NCBI RefSeq assembly: GCF_028657945.1
Contig: NZ_CP059693.1
Coordinates: forward strand, 5,952,001 to 6,016,000
Direction: 5' to 3'
Source of the DNA: Thalassomonas haliotis
Lineage (GTDB): Bacteria > Pseudomonadota > Gammaproteobacteria > Enterobacterales > Alteromonadaceae
DNA: 64,000 nucleotides
Shown here: one piece after another, positions 9,375-23,221 of the stretch
How positions within the stretch are numbered: position 1 is the stretch's first letter
How the letters are laid out: each line of letters begins with the position of its first letter
Position numbers and translations under genes: made by a program
The notes under the pieces: model-generated
What the model saw: only the letters and a program-made list of their open reading frames with translations
Told to the model about the DNA's origin: nothing
Database searches by the model: none

Positions 9375-11480
9375 TTAAGCCTTACGAGATTCCGTAATAG
9401 TGTCGGCAACATTCTTAGGCGCTTCATTATATTGTTGAAACTCCATTGAATAAGAGGCGCGACCTTGGGTTGCACTACGTAAGTCAGTAGCATAACCAAA
9501 CATCTCAGATAGTGGTACCAAAGCATTCACTACCTTCAAGCCAGCAGGACCTTCGTCCATGCCATCGATCATACCGCGGCGACGGTTTAAATCACCAACG
9601 ACATCACCCATGTTTGCTTCCGGCGTAGTCACTTCTACCTTCATCATAGGCTCAAGAATAACCGGCGACGCTTCTAGCGCACCTTTCCTGAACCCCATAG
9701 AAGCAGCAACTTTAAACGCCATTTCGTTTGAGTCAACGTCATGGAAAGAGCCATCGTAAAGCGTGACTTTAACGTCTAACATAGGGTAACCGGCTAATAC
9801 ACCGCTATCCATCTGTTCTTTACAGCCCTTTTCAACTGCCGGGATGTATTCCTTGGGAACGACACCGCCAACAATTTCGTTAACAAATTCAAAACCTTCA
9901 CCTTCAGGCAGAGGTTCCATTTTCAACCAAACATGACCAAATTGACCACGACCACCTGATTGACGAACAAATTTTCCTTCAACTTCAACCGTAGAGCGAA
10001 TGGTTTCGCGGTAGGCCACTTGTGGCTTACCAACGTTACAATCCACGCTAAATTCACGCTTCATACGGTCAACTAAGATATCCAGGTGTAATTCACCCAT
10101 ACCAGAGATGATGGTTTGTCCCGTTTCCTCGTCGGATTCGACGCGGAATGACGGGTCTTCTGCAGCCAGTTTTCCTAAAGCTATACCCATTTTTTCCTGG
10201 TCAGCTTTGGTTTTTGGCTCAACCGCTACCGAAATAACCGGCTCAGGGAACTCCATGCGTTCTAAGGTGATGACATTGTTGGCATCACATAAGGTATCAC
10301 CCGTGGTTACGTCTTTAAGACCGATAGCCGCGGCAATATCTCCTGCACGAACTTCTTTTATTTCCTGACGATCATTGGCATGCATTTGTACGATACGGCC
10401 AAACCGTTCTTTCTTGGCTTTTACCGGGTTGTAAACACTGTCACCAGAGTTGACCACACCGGAATAGACCCTAAAGAAGGTTAAGGTACCGACAAACGGG
10501 TCCGTCGCAATTTTAAACGCTAATGCAGCAAATGGCGCATTATCGTCGGCTTCACGCGTTCCTTCGGTTTCGTCTTTGTCATCGTTAATACCTGTAATCG
10601 CATCAACTTCCGTTGGCGAAGGCATATATTCGATAACAGCATCAAGTACCGCCTGAACCCCTTTGTTCTTAAAGGCAGAGCCACAAGCACAAAGGATGAT
10701 TTCATTGTTTAGCGTACGAGTACGTAATGCAGCTTTAATTTCTGCTTCGGACAGGTCACCTTCTTCAAGGTACTTATCCATTAATTCTTCAGATGCTTCT
10801 GCCGCTTCAGAAACAAGATTTTCCCGCCATTCTTCGGCCAAATCCTGCATATCCGCCGGGATGTCTTCGTAAGTAAAGGTCATGCCCTGGTCACTTTCGT
10901 TCCAGTTAATGGCTTTCATTTTTACTAAGTCAACAACACCGGTGAACTCATCTTCCGCGCCGATGGCAAGTTGCATCGGTACCGCGTTAGCACCCAAACG
11001 AGAACCTAGTTGTTCAACAACCGATAAAAAGTCCGCGCCTGCGCGGTCCATTTTATTAACAAAAACCATGCGCGGTACGGAGTATTTCTCCATTTGACGC
11101 CATACGGTTTCTGTTTGCGGCTGAACACCAGAAGAAGCACACAGTACCAATACCGCACCGTCAAGCACACGTAATGAACGCTCTACTTCAATAGTAAAGT
11201 CAACGTGACCCGGGGTGTCGATGATATTGATGCGGTGATCTTCAAATTGGGCATCCATACCTTTCCAGAAACAAGTGGTGGCCGCTGAGGTAATAGTAAT
11301 ACCCCGCTCCTGTTCTTGCTCCATCCAGTCCATGGTGGCGGCGCCATCATGAACCTCACCGATCTTATGGGAAAGACCCGTGTAGAAAAGTACCCGCTCT
11401 GTTGTTGTCGTTTTACCGGCATCTACATGAGCACAAATACCGATATTACGGTAGCGCTCAATAGGCGTTGTACGAGCCAC
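9375..11480 (-). CDS. fusA: Elongation factor G (str operon copy)
   Basis: EF-G catalyses ribosomal translocation. From a GTG start at 11478-11480 the product is 701 residues, beginning (M)[20 protein letters not shown], with G1 [38 protein letters not shown] and the C-terminal [18 protein letters not shown] segment. An AGAGGA site precedes the GTG; the open frame to 11507 adds nine residues that do not match the family. It lies between rpsG and tuf in the canonical str order and is the housekeeping EF-G, distinct from the paralogue at 3024. Confidence 0.97.
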   Translation of the reverse strand: MARTTPIERYRNIGICAHVDAGKTTTTERVLFYTGLSHKIGEVHDGAATMDWMEQEQERGITITSAATTCFWKGMDAQFEDHRINIIDTPGHVDFTIEVERSLRVLDGAVLVLCASSGVQPQTETVWRQMEKYSVPRMVFVNKMDRAGADFLSVVEQLGSRLGANAVPMQLAIGAEDEFTGVVDLVKMKAINWNESDQGMTFTYEDIPADMQDLAEEWRENLVSEAAEASEELMDKYLEEGDLSEAEIKAALRTRTLNNEIILCACGSAFKNKGVQAVLDAVIEYMPSPTEVDAITGINDDKDETEGTREADDNAPFAALAFKIATDPFVGTLTFFRVYSGVVNSGDSVYNPVKAKKERFGRIVQMHANDRQEIKEVRAGDIAAAIGLKDVTTGDTLCDANNVITLERMEFPEPVISVAVEPKTKADQEKMGIALGKLAAEDPSFRVESDEETGQTIISGMGELHLDILVDRMKREFSVDCNVGKPQVAYRETIRSTVEVEGKFVRQSGGRGQFGHVWLKMEPLPEGEGFEFVNEIVGGVVPKEYIPAVEKGCKEQMDSGVLAGYPMLDVKVTLYDGSFHDVDSNEMAFKVAASMGFRKGALEASPVILEPMMKVEVTTPEANMGDVVGDLNRRRGMIDGMDEGPAGLKVVNALVPLSEMFGYATDLRSATQGRASYSMEFQQYNEAPKNVADTITESRKA

Positions 11481-11587
11481 AATTATATCCTCTTGCCGGG
11501 AAGTCATTTCCCGAACGATAAATTTGCGTCGTTATCAGCTTGCTAAACAGGCCAATAACGACACCAGTCCACTTATTACGACCGGGA

Positions 11588-12061
11588 TTACCAGCGGTAG
11601 TGAGCGAACGCTTTGTTTGCTTCAGCCATACGGTGAACGTCTTCACGTTTCTTAACCGCTGAGCCTTTGTTGTCAGACGCATCTAACATTTCGTTAGCTA
11701 GGCGCTGAGCCATCGATTTTTCACCACGTTTACGAGCTGCATCAACTAACCAACGCATGGCTAGTGCATTACGACGCACTGGACGCACTTCAACTGGAAC
11801 CTGGTAAGTAGAACCACCTACACGACGAGATTTTACTTCCACCTGTGGGCGAATGTTATCAAGCGCAATTTCGAATAACTCTAAGTGAGTTTTCTCAGTG
11901 TTCTTTTCAGTTAAAATGTCTAATGCACCGTATACGATTTTTTCTGCAGTAGATTTTTTACCATCAACCATAAGGATGTTGATGAATTTTGCTAAAAGTT
12001 CATTATGGAACTTAGGATCTGGCAATATTTTACGTTGCCCTACGACGCGTCTTCTTGGCAT
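11588..12061 (-). CDS. rpsG: 30S ribosomal protein S7
   Basis: S7 nucleates assembly of the small-subunit head and in E. coli represses the str operon. The 157-residue product starts [20 protein letters not shown] and contains [13 protein letters not shown] and [19 protein letters not shown], all typical. It is 75 bases downstream of rpsL and 107 bases upstream of fusA; the second gap is about the size in which E. coli places the S7-binding mRNA element. Confidence 0.98.
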   Translation of the reverse strand: MPRRRVVGQRKILPDPKFHNELLAKFINILMVDGKKSTAEKIVYGALDILTEKNTEKTHLELFEIALDNIRPQVEVKSRRVGGSTYQVPVEVRPVRRNALAMRWLVDAARKRGEKSMAQRLANEMLDASDNKGSAVKKREDVHRMAEANKAFAHYRW

Positions 12062-12136
12062 CTTAATTCTCCGTATAATTCAGGAATAACCCAAAATTGT
12101 TAAATATGTTAATTTGGCCTTACTTCACGGAAACCG

Positions 12137-12553
<417 letters not shown>

Positions 12554-12584
12554 TTACTATTTTACGCGCTTATAAACGTGAAAA

Positions 12585-12632
12585 CCGCGACCCTGTATTC
12601 TAAGTACCAAGGTACAGAATATAGGGTCGCGG
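12585..12632. terminator. Large hairpin between rpoC and rpsL
   Basis: Arms at 12585-12601 and 12616-12632 pair with a single imperfect position (CCGCGACCCT with AGGGTCGCGG at the base), and inner GTACC/GGTAC arms extend the structure. It lies 74 bases after the rpoC stop. It lacks a clear U tract on either strand, so it may be a processing site or a weak terminator rather than a strong one. Confidence 0.55.
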
Positions 12633-12705
12633 AATTCTAATGGTCAAGCTTTAACCTGTCAAGTCCGACAGGCTAGAACTTACATTATTTAGCAAGAAAA
12701 TTGCA

Positions 12706-15700
12706 TTAATCTTCTGCTTCCGGGTTCAATCCGGCATTTAACGCATCGGTTAATGCTTTTTCAGCTTCATCCGCCGATACTGTTACTTCTACTTCCGGCT
12801 CAAGCGTACGCTTACGTGTGCGCTCCTGGTGGTAAGAGTAACCGGTACCCGCAGGGATCAAGCGACCAACGATAACGTTTTCTTTCAGGCCACGTAAACC
12901 GTCTTTCTTACCAGCCACGGCTGCTTCGGTAAGTACACGGGTGGTTTCCTGGAACGATGCCGCTGAAATGAAGGATTCGGTAGACAAGGAAGCCTTGGTA
13001 ATACCCATCATCTGCATTTCGTATTCGGCCGGCACTTTGCCCTGGGCTTCAAGGTCACGGTTGGCGATATTCACGCGCGCCACTTCAACCTGTTCACCTT
13101 TAAGGAATTCGCTGTCGCCGCCGTCTAAGATTTCACACTTACGGATCATCTGACGGACAATAACTTCGATGTGCTTATCGTTAATTTTTACACCCTGCAG
13201 ACGGTAAACGTCCTGGACTTCGTTAACAATGTAGTTAGCAACCGGAGCAACACCACGCAAGCGCAGGATATCGTGCGGAGACTCTGGACCGTCGGCAATA
13301 ACTTCACCTTTTTGTACAGATTCACCTTCGAACACGTTCAGCTGACGCCATTTCGGGATCATCTCTTCATACACTTCACCGCTAGGCTGAGTGATTAACA
13401 GACGACGCTTACCTTTAGTTTCTTTACCGAAACCGATAATACCGGTTTTCTCAGCAAGAATGGCTGGCTCTTTCGGCTTACGCGCTTCAAACAGGTCGGC
13501 AACACGCGGCAGACCACCGGTAATATCACGGGTCTTCGAGCTTTCCTGTGGTATACGTGCTAACGCGTCACCAATGCCTACTTCAGCACCATCTTCAAGG
13601 TTAACAATCGCGTTACCCGGCAAGAAGTACTGAGCTGGAATTTCGGTGCCGGCGATATTAACGTCGTTACCTTTCATATCAACCAGTTTTACCATAGGAC
13701 GCAGTTCTTTACCTGCCGAGCTACGCTGACCGGCATCGGTAATGACGATGCTGGACAAACCGGTTAATTCATCGGTTTCACGGGTCATGGTTAAACCGTC
13801 GATCAAATCAACAAATTTGATCTTACCCGCTACCTCAGTGATGATTGGGTGAGTATGCGGGTCCCAGTTTGCCACTGTTTCACCGGCATCGATACTCTCA
13901 CCGTCTTTCTTGGATAACACTGAGCCGTAAGGCACTTTATAGCGCTCTTTCTCACGACCTAACTCGTCAATAACCGTCAGTTCTGATGAACGCGAGGTAA
14001 TAACGATATGGCCTTCAGAGTTATTAACAAACTTGGCGTTTTGCAGTTTCAAAGTACCTGTGTTTTTCACCTGTACACTGTTTTCTGCAGAAGCCCTTGA
14101 TGCCGCACCACCGATGTGGAAGGTACGCATCGTCAGCTGTGTACCCGGCTCACCGATGGACTGTGCCGCAACAACACCAATCGCTTCACCCTGGTTGATC
14201 ATATGACCACGGGCCAAATCACGGCCGTAACAGTGGGCACAGATACCAAAGTCGGTTTCACAGGTAATGATTGAACGCACCTTGATTTGATCAACTGAAT
14301 TTTCTTCAATGACATCACACAGGTGTTCGTCAATCAGGGTGTTACGAGGTAACAATACCTCTTCACTGCCCGGGATAAGTACATCTTCGGCAACCACACG
14401 ACCAAGCACACGCTCACGTAATGGTTCAACAACGTCGCCACCTTCAATCAATGGTGTCATCAATAAGCCGTCTTCGGTGCCACAGTCATGTTCGGTCACA
14501 ACCAAATCCTGGGCAACATCAACCAGACGACGGGTCAGGTAACCGGAGTTAGCCGTTTTCAGTGCGGTATCCGCCAAACCTTTACGAGCACCGTGAGTTG
14601 AGATGAAGTACTGAAGTACGTTCAAACCTTCACGGAAGTTAGCTGTGATTGGCGTTTCGATGATGGAGCCATCCGGCTTCGCCATCAGACCACGCATACC
14701 GGCCAGCTGACGGATCTGAGCGGCACTACCACGAGCACCGGAGTCAGCCATCATAAAGATAGAGTTAAATGAGTCTTGCTCTTCAGGCTCACCGTCACGG
14801 TTGATAATGGTTTCTTTCGATAAGTTATCCATCATAGCTTTGGACACTTTTTCGTTGGCAGAAGACCAGATATCGATAACTTTGTTGTATTTCTCACCAG
14901 CGGTTACAAGACCTTGGTCGAATTGTTCCTGAATCTCAGCAACTTCTTCTTCCGCACCTTCGATGATGGTGTACTTGGCATCCGGGATAACCATGTCGTC
15001 GATACCAACAGAAGCACCGGCGATCATCGCGTAATGGAAACCTGTATACATGATGTGGTCAGCAAAGATAACCGTTTCTTTCAAACCAAGGTTACGATAA
15101 CAGTGGTTAATCAGTTTAGAAATCGGCTTTTTACCCAGCGGCTGATCAATCAGGTCGTAAGGGATGCCGTCAGGACATACCTGCCACAAAATGGCACGAC
15201 CGATAGTGGTATCACGCAATGACGTTTGCGGTACCAGGTTGCCTTCGGCGTCTTTAACATGTTCGGTAATACGAATTTTCACACGGGCGTGCAATTCAGC
15301 AACACCGGTACGATAGGCTTTTTCCGCTTCCTTGGTATTGGCAAATACCATGGCTTCACCCAAACCGTTCACACGGTCACGGGTCAGGTAATAAAGACCT
15401 AAAACAACATCCTGTGAAGGAACGATAATCGGGTCACCGTTAGCAGGTGATAATACGTTGTTGGTAGACATCATTAACGCACGCGCTTCAAGCTGCGCTT
15501 CAATCGTTAATGGTACGTGTACCGCCATTTGGTCACCATCGAAGTCAGCGTTATAGGCCGCACAAACGAGTGGGTGTAAATGGATAGCCTTACCTTCGAT
15601 CAGTACCGGCTCAAACGCCTGGATACCCAATCTGTGAAGGGTAGGTGCACGGTTAAGCATCACCGGATGTTCACGGATAACTTCATCAAGTACATCCCAA

Positions 15701-16923
15701 ACTTCCGCGCCTTCGCGCTCTACTAATTTTTTCGCCGCTTTAATGGTGGTCGCTAAACCACGGGCTTCCAATTTACCGTAGATAAAGGGCTTGAATAATT
15801 CCAACGCCATTTTTTTCGGTAAACCACACTGGTGTAGGCGCAGTGTAGGACCAACGGTGATTACAGAACGGCCGGAGTAGTCAACACGCTTACCAAGTAA
15901 GTTTTGACGGAAACGACCTTGCTTACCTTTGATCATGTCGGCAAGTGATTTCAATGGACGCTTGTTAGAACCGGTAATGGCGCGACCGCGACGACCGTTA
16001 TCTAATAAGGCATCTACCGATTCCTGTAACATACGCTTTTCGTTACGTACGATGATGTCCGGGGCAACCAGGTCTAAAAGACGCTTCAAACGGTTGTTAC
16101 GGTTGATTACGCGGCGGTAAAGGTCGTTCAGATCAGACGTCGCGAAACGGCCACCATCCAAAGGTACCAAAGGACGTAAATCCGGCGGCAGTATTGGTAA
16201 TACCGATAAGATCATCCACTCAGGTTTGTTGCCTGACTGGGCGAAAGCTTCCATCAGCTTTAAACGCTTGGTGATCTTCTTACGTTTGGTTTCACTGCCG
16301 ATTTCCGGCAGCTCTTCACGCATTTGCGCGACTTCACCGTCTAAATCGATTTGTTGCAGTAAAGCAAGTACCGCTTCGGCGCCCATTTTAGCGTCGAACT
16401 CGTCACCGTGCTCTTCCAAGGCGTCAAGGTATTCTTCTTCCGTTAAGATCTGGCTTTTCTCTAGTGTTGTCATACCAGGTTCGGTAACAACATAAGATTC
16501 AAAGTAAAGCACACGCTCAATATCACGCAGGGTCATGTCTAATAACAGACCGATACGGGACGGCAATGATTTTAAGAACCAGATATGGGCAACCGGGCTG
16601 GCTAGTTCGATATGACCCATACGGTCACGACGAACTTTGGTCAATGTAACTTCAACGCCACATTTTTCACAAATGACACCACGGTGCTTAAGACGCTTAT
16701 ATTTACCACACAGACACTCGTAATCTTTTACCGGTCCGAATATACGCGCACAAAAAAGGCCGTCACGTTCAGGTTTGAACGTACGGTAGTTAATGGTCTC
16801 AGGTTTCTTTACTTCACCAAATGACCATGAACGGATCAAATCAGGCGAAGCCAATCCGATGCGAATGCTATCGAATTCTTCTGTTTGATTCTGTTGCTTA
16901 AGAAACTTAAGTAAATCTTTCAC
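12706..16923 (-). CDS. rpoC: RNA polymerase subunit beta'
   Basis: This is the catalytic subunit of RNA polymerase, 1405 residues, the normal gammaproteobacterial length. The N-terminal zinc site is intact (Cys70, Cys72, Cys85, Cys88), the magnesium-binding NADFDGDQM motif is present, and so are the second zinc cluster region ([20 protein letters not shown]) and the trigger-loop-proximal [12 protein letters not shown]. It is 101 bases downstream of rpoB, in one operon with it. The C terminus ends in acidic residues (NPEAED). Confidence 0.98.
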   Translation of the reverse strand: MKDLLKFLKQQNQTEEFDSIRIGLASPDLIRSWSFGEVKKPETINYRTFKPERDGLFCARIFGPVKDYECLCGKYKRLKHRGVICEKCGVEVTLTKVRRDRMGHIELASPVAHIWFLKSLPSRIGLLLDMTLRDIERVLYFESYVVTEPGMTTLEKSQILTEEEYLDALEEHGDEFDAKMGAEAVLALLQQIDLDGEVAQMREELPEIGSETKRKKITKRLKLMEAFAQSGNKPEWMILSVLPILPPDLRPLVPLDGGRFATSDLNDLYRRVINRNNRLKRLLDLVAPDIIVRNEKRMLQESVDALLDNGRRGRAITGSNKRPLKSLADMIKGKQGRFRQNLLGKRVDYSGRSVITVGPTLRLHQCGLPKKMALELFKPFIYGKLEARGLATTIKAAKKLVEREGAEVWDVLDEVIREHPVMLNRAPTLHRLGIQAFEPVLIEGKAIHLHPLVCAAYNADFDGDQMAVHVPLTIEAQLEARALMMSTNNVLSPANGDPIIVPSQDVVLGLYYLTRDRVNGLGEAMVFANTKEAEKAYRTGVAELHARVKIRITEHVKDAEGNLVPQTSLRDTTIGRAILWQVCPDGIPYDLIDQPLGKKPISKLINHCYRNLGLKETVIFADHIMYTGFHYAMIAGASVGIDDMVIPDAKYTIIEGAEEEVAEIQEQFDQGLVTAGEKYNKVIDIWSSANEKVSKAMMDNLSKETIINRDGEPEEQDSFNSIFMMADSGARGSAAQIRQLAGMRGLMAKPDGSIIETPITANFREGLNVLQYFISTHGARKGLADTALKTANSGYLTRRLVDVAQDLVVTEHDCGTEDGLLMTPLIEGGDVVEPLRERVLGRVVAEDVLIPGSEEVLLPRNTLIDEHLCDVIEENSVDQIKVRSIITCETDFGICAHCYGRDLARGHMINQGEAIGVVAAQSIGEPGTQLTMRTFHIGGAASRASAENSVQVKNTGTLKLQNAKFVNNSEGHIVITSRSSELTVIDELGREKERYKVPYGSVLSKKDGESIDAGETVANWDPHTHPIITEVAGKIKFVDLIDGLTMTRETDELTGLSSIVITDAGQRSSAGKELRPMVKLVDMKGNDVNIAGTEIPAQYFLPGNAIVNLEDGAEVGIGDALARIPQESSKTRDITGGLPRVADLFEARKPKEPAILAEKTGIIGFGKETKGKRRLLITQPSGEVYEEMIPKWRQLNVFEGESVQKGEVIADGPESPHDILRLRGVAPVANYIVNEVQDVYRLQGVKINDKHIEVIVRQMIRKCEILDGGDSEFLKGEQVEVARVNIANRDLEAQGKVPAEYEMQMMGITKASLSTESFISAASFQETTRVLTEAAVAGKKDGLRGLKENVIVGRLIPAGTGYSYHQERTRKRTLEPEVEVTVSADEAEKALTDALNAGLNPEAED

Positions 16924-17024
16924 ACTCTATCTCCTGTCGGAGTTAAATACGGGAGAGAGCATTGCTCTCTCCATGTACTGACTTTCGCAAATTAGGTCAG
17001 CAATACAGTTATATTTGACCCGGC

Positions 17025-20000
17025 TTATTCCTGATCTAATTCGATGTTGATACCCAACGAACGAATTTCTTTCAACAATACGTTGAACGACTCAGGCATA
17101 CCCGGTTCCATGCGATGATCACCATCAACCAGGTTTTTGTACATCTTAGTACGACCGTTAACGTCATCTGACTTAACTGTAAGCATTTCCTGTAGCGTAT
17201 ATGCTGCGCCGTAGGCTTCTAATGCCCAGACTTCCATCTCACCGAAACGCTGACCACCAAACTGGGCTTTACCGCCCAGAGGCTGTTGCGTAACCAGACT
17301 GTACGAACCGGTAGAACGGGCGTGCATCTTGTCATCAACCAAGTGGTTCAGTTTCAGCATATACATGTAACCTACGGTTACCGGACGCTCAAACTCACGA
17401 CCGGTACGGCCGTCAGTCAGGGTGAACTGACCGCTTTGTGGCATATCGGCAAGCTTGAACAGCTCTTTGATTTCTTTCTCTGCCGCACCGTCAAATACAG
17501 GAGTAGCAATAGGAAGACCGGCACGTAAGTTATCGGCTAAACGCATCACTTCATCATCAGAGAAGCTGTCGATATCAACCGTCTGACGCGACTTACCAAC
17601 ATTGTAGACTTCTTTAAGGAATTCACGCAGTTTGTGCATTTCCTGCTGCGCTTCGAGCATACGGTTGATTTTCTCACCGATACCACGGGCAGCCATACCT
17701 AAGTGAGTCTCAAGGATCTGACCTATGTTCATCCGCGATGGTACACCCAGCGGGTTAAGCACGATATCTACCGGTACACCGTTTTGGTCATAAGGCATAT
17801 CTTCCACAGGTACAACGTTTGAGATAACACCTTTGTTACCGTGACGACCGGCCATTTTATCACCTGGCTGGATACGACGTTTAACGGCAAGGTAGACCTT
17901 AACGATTTTCAACACACCTGGTGCTAAATCATCGCCCTGAACAATCTTACGACGCTTAATTTCGTACTTCTTATCGAAGTCGGCTTTAATGTTGTCGTAC
18001 TGCTCGGCAATTTGCTCAAGCTCAGACTGCTGACCTTCGTCGGCAAGGTTCTGTACCAACCACTTGTCGCGAGACATGCTGTTCAGATCAGACTCGTTCA
18101 GACCGGCAGATAACAACAGCTTCTTGGCACGGGCATAGATACCGTCTTCTAAAATGCTGAACTCATCACCCAAGTCTTTCTTGACTTGTTTAAGCTGCAT
18201 TTCTTCGATTTCTAAGGCGCGTTTATCTTTTTCGACACCGTCACGGGTGAAGATCTGGACATCGATAATGGTACCTGAAACTGAGTTAGGCACACGCAGC
18301 GAGCTGTCTTTAACGTCAGCGGCTTTTTCACCGAAGATAGCACGTAACAGTTTCTCTTCCGGCGTCAGCTGAGTTTCACCTTTGGGGGTAACCTTACCTA
18401 CCAGGATATCGCCGCCGTTAACTTCGGCACCGATATAAACAACACCGGCTTCATCCAGCTTAGATAAGGCAGACTCACCGACATTTGGAATATCAGAAGT
18501 AATTTCTTCTGAGCCAAGCTTAGTATCACGGGCGATACAGCTTAATTCCTGGATATGGATAGTCGTGAAGCGATCTTCTTTGGCGACACGCTCTGAGAAC
18601 AACATTGAATCCTCAAAGTTGTAACCATTCCACGGCATGAAGGCGATACGCATGTTTTGACCCAGGGCAAGTTCACCTAAATCGGTAGACGGGCCATCGG
18701 CTAATACGTCGCCACGGACAACCGGCTCGTGCATACGACAGGTTGGACGTTGGTTAATACAGGTATTTTGGTTAGAACGCGTGTATTTGGTCAGGTTGTA
18801 GATATCGATACCCGCTTCGCCCGGGATCATTTCATCTTCATTTACCTTAACAACGATACGTGATGCGTCGACATAGTCGATAACACCACCACGCTTGGCA
18901 ACCACGGTTACACCTGAGTCAACGGCAACAATTTTTTCCATACCGGTACCAACAAGCGGCTTATCCACTTTTAAGGTAGGTACGGCTTGACGTTGCATGT
19001 TCGATCCCATCAAGGCACGGTTAGCATCATCGTGTTCCAGGAACGGGATAAGGCTGGCGGCAACGGAAACGATTTGCTGTGGCGATACGTCCATATACTG
19101 AACGGCATCGGCAGACATCAGGGTAAATTCGTTCTTGTGACGACAAGGCACTAATTCATCTTGCAGTTTCTTGTTTTCGTCAACTTTTGCATCGGCTTGT
19201 GCGATCACGAAGTTGCCTTCTTCAATCGCTGACAAGTAATCAACTTCGTCAGTTACCACGCCGTCGATGATCTTACGGTATGGCGTTTCCAGGAAACCGT
19301 AGTCATTGGTGCGGGCATAACAGGAAAGCGAGTTGATCAAACCGATGTTTGGACCTTCCGGCGTTTCGATAGGACATACACGACCGTAGTGGGTAGGATG
19401 TACGTCACGGACTTCGAAACCTGCGCGTTCACGGGTCAAACCACCCGGCCCTAAGGCTGAGATACGACGCTTATGGGTCACTTCTGATAACGGGTTGTTT
19501 TGGTCCATAAACTGAGACAGTTGGCTGGAACCAAAGAATTCTTTAACAGCAGCAGAGATCGGCTTGGCATTGATCAGGTCCTGCGGCATGATGGCATCTA
19601 AGTCACCCAGACTTAAACGCTCACGTACGGCGCGTTCAACACGAACCAGACCAACACGGAACTGGTTTTCTGCCATTTCACCTACGCTACGGATACGACG
19701 GTTACCTAAGTGATCGATATCATCGACATCGCCTTTACCGTCACGGATATCAATCAGGGTTTTCATTACCGAGATAATATCTTCGTTAGACAGTACGCCT
19801 TCACCCACTTCTTCCTGAAGACCAACACGACGGTTGAACTTCATACGACCCACGGTAGATAAGTCGTAACGCTCTAACGAGAAGAATAGGTTAGCGAATA
19901 AGGTTTCAGCAGCATCTTTTGTCGGCGGCTCACCCGGGCGCATCATGCGGTAAATTTCAACCAGGGCTTCTAAGCGGTTGGTTGTGCTGTCGATACGCAG

Positions 20001-21053
20001 GGTATCAGACATATATGAACCAACATCAAATTCGTTCATATAAAGGGTTGAAATCGCTTTATGGCCGGCCTGACTTAAGGCGGCAAGTATTTCTAAAGTA
20101 ATTTCGGCATTCGCTTCGGCGATGATCTCGCCGGTACTTTCATCAACATAGTTCTTCGAAAGTACTTTTCCTACGATGTAATCGGTAGGAACTTCCAATT
20201 CGGTCATGCCTTCTTTGGTTAAAGTGCGAATATGACGCGCCGTGATACGACGGCCTTGCTCAACCAGAACATCACCATTGGCTAATTTGACATCAAAAGT
20301 CGCGGTTTCACCACGTAAGCGCTCAGGAACAAGTTCCATGATCAGCTTGTCGCCTTTGATTTCAAAGCCGGTATTGTCGTAGAACATCGCCAGAATTTCT
20401 TCTGAAGAATATTCCAGGGCACGTAAAATTATCGTTGCAGGTAATTTACGGCGACGGTCAATACGGACAAATAAGTTATCTTTCGGATCAAATTCAAAAT
20501 CTAACCATGAACCACGGTAAGGAATAACACGCGCATTATACAGGACCTTACCTGATGAATGGGTTTTACCTTTATCGTGATCAAAGAATACGCCTGGCGA
20601 ACGGTGTAATTGAGAAACAATAACACGTTCAGTACCATTGATGACAAAAGTACCGTTGTCTGTCATCAAGGGGATTTCACCCATGTATACTTCTTGTTCT
20701 TTGATATCTTTTACTGTGCCAGCAGGTGCTTCTTTATCATAAACCACCAGACGCAGTTTAACGCGCAGAGGTGCTGAGTAAGTAATACCGCGGATTTGAC
20801 ATTCCTTAACATCAAATAACGGCTCACCTAAGCGATAGCTGACGAATTGTAATTCTGAGCTACCCGAATAGGCTTTAATTGGAAAAATAGAACGGAACGC
20901 GGCCTCAAGGCCTGTTTCACCTGTTGGATCAATATCAATAAACTTGCGGAAAGATTCGAGTTGGATGGACAACAGGAATGGATAATCCATGACCTGTGCA
21001 CTTTTACCAAAGTCCTTTCTAATTCGTTTCTTTTCAGAGTAAGAGTAAACCAT
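17025..21053 (-). CDS. rpoB: RNA polymerase subunit beta
   Basis: This subunit forms half of the active-site cleft and contains the rifampicin pocket. It is 1342 residues starting [17 protein letters not shown]. The rifampicin region reads [20 protein letters not shown] followed by RISALGPGG, the wild-type sensitive sequence. Lineage insertions such as the flap region and C-terminal [10 protein letters not shown] are as in other gammaproteobacteria. It follows rplL across a 194-base attenuator-containing gap. Confidence 0.98.
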   Translation of the reverse strand: MVYSYSEKKRIRKDFGKSAQVMDYPFLLSIQLESFRKFIDIDPTGETGLEAAFRSIFPIKAYSGSSELQFVSYRLGEPLFDVKECQIRGITYSAPLRVKLRLVVYDKEAPAGTVKDIKEQEVYMGEIPLMTDNGTFVINGTERVIVSQLHRSPGVFFDHDKGKTHSSGKVLYNARVIPYRGSWLDFEFDPKDNLFVRIDRRRKLPATIILRALEYSSEEILAMFYDNTGFEIKGDKLIMELVPERLRGETATFDVKLANGDVLVEQGRRITARHIRTLTKEGMTELEVPTDYIVGKVLSKNYVDESTGEIIAEANAEITLEILAALSQAGHKAISTLYMNEFDVGSYMSDTLRIDSTTNRLEALVEIYRMMRPGEPPTKDAAETLFANLFFSLERYDLSTVGRMKFNRRVGLQEEVGEGVLSNEDIISVMKTLIDIRDGKGDVDDIDHLGNRRIRSVGEMAENQFRVGLVRVERAVRERLSLGDLDAIMPQDLINAKPISAAVKEFFGSSQLSQFMDQNNPLSEVTHKRRISALGPGGLTRERAGFEVRDVHPTHYGRVCPIETPEGPNIGLINSLSCYARTNDYGFLETPYRKIIDGVVTDEVDYLSAIEEGNFVIAQADAKVDENKKLQDELVPCRHKNEFTLMSADAVQYMDVSPQQIVSVAASLIPFLEHDDANRALMGSNMQRQAVPTLKVDKPLVGTGMEKIVAVDSGVTVVAKRGGVIDYVDASRIVVKVNEDEMIPGEAGIDIYNLTKYTRSNQNTCINQRPTCRMHEPVVRGDVLADGPSTDLGELALGQNMRIAFMPWNGYNFEDSMLFSERVAKEDRFTTIHIQELSCIARDTKLGSEEITSDIPNVGESALSKLDEAGVVYIGAEVNGGDILVGKVTPKGETQLTPEEKLLRAIFGEKAADVKDSSLRVPNSVSGTIIDVQIFTRDGVEKDKRALEIEEMQLKQVKKDLGDEFSILEDGIYARAKKLLLSAGLNESDLNSMSRDKWLVQNLADEGQQSELEQIAEQYDNIKADFDKKYEIKRRKIVQGDDLAPGVLKIVKVYLAVKRRIQPGDKMAGRHGNKGVISNVVPVEDMPYDQNGVPVDIVLNPLGVPSRMNIGQILETHLGMAARGIGEKINRMLEAQQEMHKLREFLKEVYNVGKSRQTVDIDSFSDDEVMRLADNLRAGLPIATPVFDGAAEKEIKELFKLADMPQSGQFTLTDGRTGREFERPVTVGYMYMLKLNHLVDDKMHARSTGSYSLVTQQPLGGKAQFGGQRFGEMEVWALEAYGAAYTLQEMLTVKSDDVNGRTKMYKNLVDGDHRMEPGMPESFNVLLKEIRSLGINIELDQE

Positions 21054-21179
21054 GGGGTTCCTCAGCTTGCTGGTTATGGCCGAATCTGTCTAATAAGACA
21101 GGTTTTTCAGTGACATTTAAGTCGAATTCATTAAATAATGCACTGTTTTGGTTTAAAAAAAAACCAATTTCTTTAGCGC

Positions 21180-21210
21180 AAAAAGGCCGGTGACGTTTAA
21201 ATCACCAGCC
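21180..21210 (-). terminator. rplL-rpoB attenuator
   Basis: Minus-strand GGCTGGTGA, eight bases, TCACCGGCC, then TTTTT forms a proper intrinsic terminator inside the rplL-rpoB gap. In E. coli partial termination at the equivalent place sets the ratio of ribosomal protein to polymerase subunit synthesis. The same role is inferred here. Confidence 0.8.
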
Positions 21211-21228
21211 ATTGCCCTTTCAGGCAGC

Positions 21229-21250
21229 TAATCTGTCGGGCGACAGATTA
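21229..21250 (-). promoter_or_regulatory. Perfect 10-bp stem overlapping the rplL stop codon
   Basis: TAATCTGTCG and CGACAGATTA pair with only two bases between the arms, and the rplL stop codon lies inside the stem. E. coli has an RNase III cleavage site in this gap; this stem plus the attenuator may be the local counterpart. Confidence 0.5.
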
Positions 21251-21616
21251 TTTGATCTCAACAGTAGCGCCTGCTTCTTCAAGAGCTTTCTTAAGCTCTT
21301 CAGCTTCAGCTTTCTCAACGCCTTCTTTAAGCGCTTTAGGAGCTGATTCAACTAATTCTTTAGCTTCTTTCAGACCTAAACCAGTCGCGCCGCGAACTGC
21401 TTTGATTACTGCAACTTTCTTGTCGCCGAAGCCAGTTAAGACTACGTCGAATTCAGTTTGCTCAGCAGCAGCAGCACCAGCGTCACCGCCAGCAACAGCA
21501 ACAGCAGCAGCAGCAGATACGCCGAACTTCTCTTCCATTGCTTCGATTAGTTCAACAACTTCCATTACTGATTTTTCAGCAATAGCATTTAGAATATCTT
21601 CGTTAGAAATAGACAT
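21248..21616 (-). CDS. rplL: 50S ribosomal protein L7/L12
   Basis: L7/L12 forms the ribosomal stalk that recruits translational GTPases. The 122-residue product has the N-terminal dimerisation part ([20 protein letters not shown]), an Ala-rich hinge and the C-terminal domain with [21 protein letters not shown]. It is 99 bases after rplJ. A stem overlaps its stop codon. Confidence 0.98.
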   Translation of the reverse strand: MSISNEDILNAIAEKSVMEVVELIEAMEEKFGVSAAAAVAVAGGDAGAAAAEQTEFDVVLTGFGDKKVAVIKAVRGATGLGLKEAKELVESAPKALKEGVEKAEAEELKKALEEAGATVEIK

Positions 21617-21715
21617 TTCAAATTTCCTAATTTTATAAAACAGCCTTATTTATAAGTAAAGTGCTGTTTGGAATAACTATAAATACAAAAAAGTGCTTGT
21701 AGCCTAAGGCTAAAA

Positions 21716-22210
21716 TTAAGCAGCTTCTTGTTCTTTCTGATCGCGAATTGCAGCAATTGTACGGCAAAGTTTGCCTGCAGATGCTTCTTTCATAGCGCTC
21801 ATTAAACGTGCGATTGCTTCGTCGTAAGTAGGTAGCTTAGCTAACATGTTTACGTCTACAACATTACCTTCGAATGCAGCAGCTTTAAGTTCGAATTTCT
21901 CGTTTTCTTTAGCGAAATCAGAGAAAAGACGAGCCGCAGCACCTGGGTGCTCGTTTGAAAATGCGATAAGTGAAGGACCAACAAGTGTATCTTTAACACA
22001 CTCGAAAGGAGTACCTTCAACTGCACGACGTGCTAAGGTGTTACGGACAACTTTCATCCAAACGCCATTTTCACGTGCTTGCTTACGCAAAGCAGTAATC
22101 GCTTCAACTGTTACACCGCGAGAATCCGCAATAACAGCTGACTGAGCGCCACTGGCAGCTTCTTGAACTTCAGCAACAATTGCTTTTTTGTCATCAAGAT
22201 TGATAGCCAT
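21716..22210 (-). CDS. rplJ: 50S ribosomal protein L10
   Basis: L10 anchors the L7/L12 stalk and autoregulates its own operon as the L10-L12 complex. The 164-residue product starts [20 protein letters not shown] and contains [19 protein letters not shown] and [14 protein letters not shown]. It is preceded by a leader of about 255 bases with its own promoter. Confidence 0.98.
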   Translation of the reverse strand: MAINLDDKKAIVAEVQEAASGAQSAVIADSRGVTVEAITALRKQARENGVWMKVVRNTLARRAVEGTPFECVKDTLVGPSLIAFSNEHPGAAARLFSDFAKENEKFELKAAAFEGNVVDVNMLAKLPTYDEAIARLMSAMKEASAGKLCRTIAAIRDQKEQEAA

Positions 22211-22466
22211 TGGCTTTTAACTCCTGGTTCAGCCGGACAAATCCGGCATTTACTATCCCTGAATGTCCCATGCTAATAAAAGCAAGACTTCAGGCCGTTA
22301 ACGGCGAGAGCCAGAAATTTAAGGAAATATCTGGGTAATCACCATCTACGTAGGTCGATTAAGCAACAAAAGTAATTTTTACTGCACCTACGGTCTTTGA
22401 CGGGGTCGTTAAGTTCAGGGTTTTTAATAAAAACCGCAAAACCACAACTCCTACCAAAATTTAAGG
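22211..22466 (-). promoter_or_regulatory. rplJL leader (candidate L10-L12 binding site)
   Basis: This long untranslated leader lies between the rplJ promoter and start codon. It contains several stems, the clearest being GCCGGA/TCCGGC (22232-22247) just upstream of the Shine-Dalgarno sequence. In E. coli the L10-L12 complex binds this leader to repress translation. Position and structure support the same mechanism. Confidence 0.55.
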
Positions 22467-22472
22467 GGCGAA

Positions 22473-22501
22473 ATTATAGTTCATAATTCCGCCAAGGTAA
22501 A
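22473..22501 (-). promoter_or_regulatory. rplJL promoter
   Basis: Minus-strand TTTACC, 17 bases, TATAAT lies just after the rplA stop codon. It gives rplJ-rplL-rpoB-rpoC a separate start, as in E. coli. A perfect GGTAAAGA/TCTTTACC stem (22496-22516) overlaps the -35 element. Confidence 0.65.
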
Positions 22502-22522
22502 GAAAAAATCTTTACCTGAACA

Positions 22523-23218
22523 TTATAAAGTTAAGCTACCCTGGTTGACGGAAACACCGGCACCCATAGTGGTAGAAACAGAAACTTTCTTAATGAACGC
22601 GCCTTTAGCATTAGCCGGTTTAGCCTTCTTAAGGGCTTCCAGTAAAGCTTCAAGGTTTTCTTGTAACTTAGCTTCTTCGAAATCAACCTTACCGATAGTG
22701 GTATGGATGATACCGTTCTTGTCGTTACGGTAGCGGATCTGACCAGCTTTAGCATTTTTAACTGCAGCAGCAACGTCAGGCGTTACAGTACCAACTTTAG
22801 GGTTAGGCATTAAACCACGTGGGCCTAAGATTTGACCTAACTGACCAACAACACGCATGGCGTCTGGAGAAGCGATAACAACGTCAAAGTTCATTTCGCC
22901 TGCTTTAACCTGCTCGGCTAAATCTTCCATACCTACTACATCAGCACCGGCTTCTTTTGCTTTTTCAGCATTAGCGCCCTGAGTGAATACAGCAACACGT
23001 ACATCACGACCAGTACCGTTTGGTAATACCGTAGCACCACGAACGTTTTGGTCTGATTTACGAGCGTCAATGCCAAGGTTGATGGCAACATCAACGCTTT
23101 CATTGAATTTAGCAGTTGCTAGTTCTTTCAATAAAGCAAGTGCTTCATTGATATCGTATTCTTTTAATACGTCTACTTTTTCACGGATAAGACGAGCGCG
23201 TTTTGATAATTTAGCCAT
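22523..23218 (-). CDS. rplA: 50S ribosomal protein L1
   Basis: L1 forms the mobile stalk at the E site and represses rplK-rplA translation. The 231-residue product starts [16 protein letters not shown] and has the L1 signature region [22 protein letters not shown] (split here by eye around residues 132-153). It starts three bases after the rplK stop codon, so the two are translationally coupled. Confidence 0.98.
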   Translation of the reverse strand: MAKLSKRARLIREKVDVLKEYDINEALALLKELATAKFNESVDVAINLGIDARKSDQNVRGATVLPNGTGRDVRVAVFTQGANAEKAKEAGADVVGMEDLAEQVKAGEMNFDVVIASPDAMRVVGQLGQILGPRGLMPNPKVGTVTPDVAAAVKNAKAGQIRYRNDKNGIIHTTIGKVDFEEAKLQENLEALLEALKKAKPANAKGAFIKKVSVSTTMGAGVSVNQGSLTL

Positions 23219-23221
23219 TGA

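Noticed and set aside
21252..21638. 128-codon plus-strand frame opposite rplL
   Set aside because: It is a Ser/Ala-rich shadow of the Ala-rich rplL gene.
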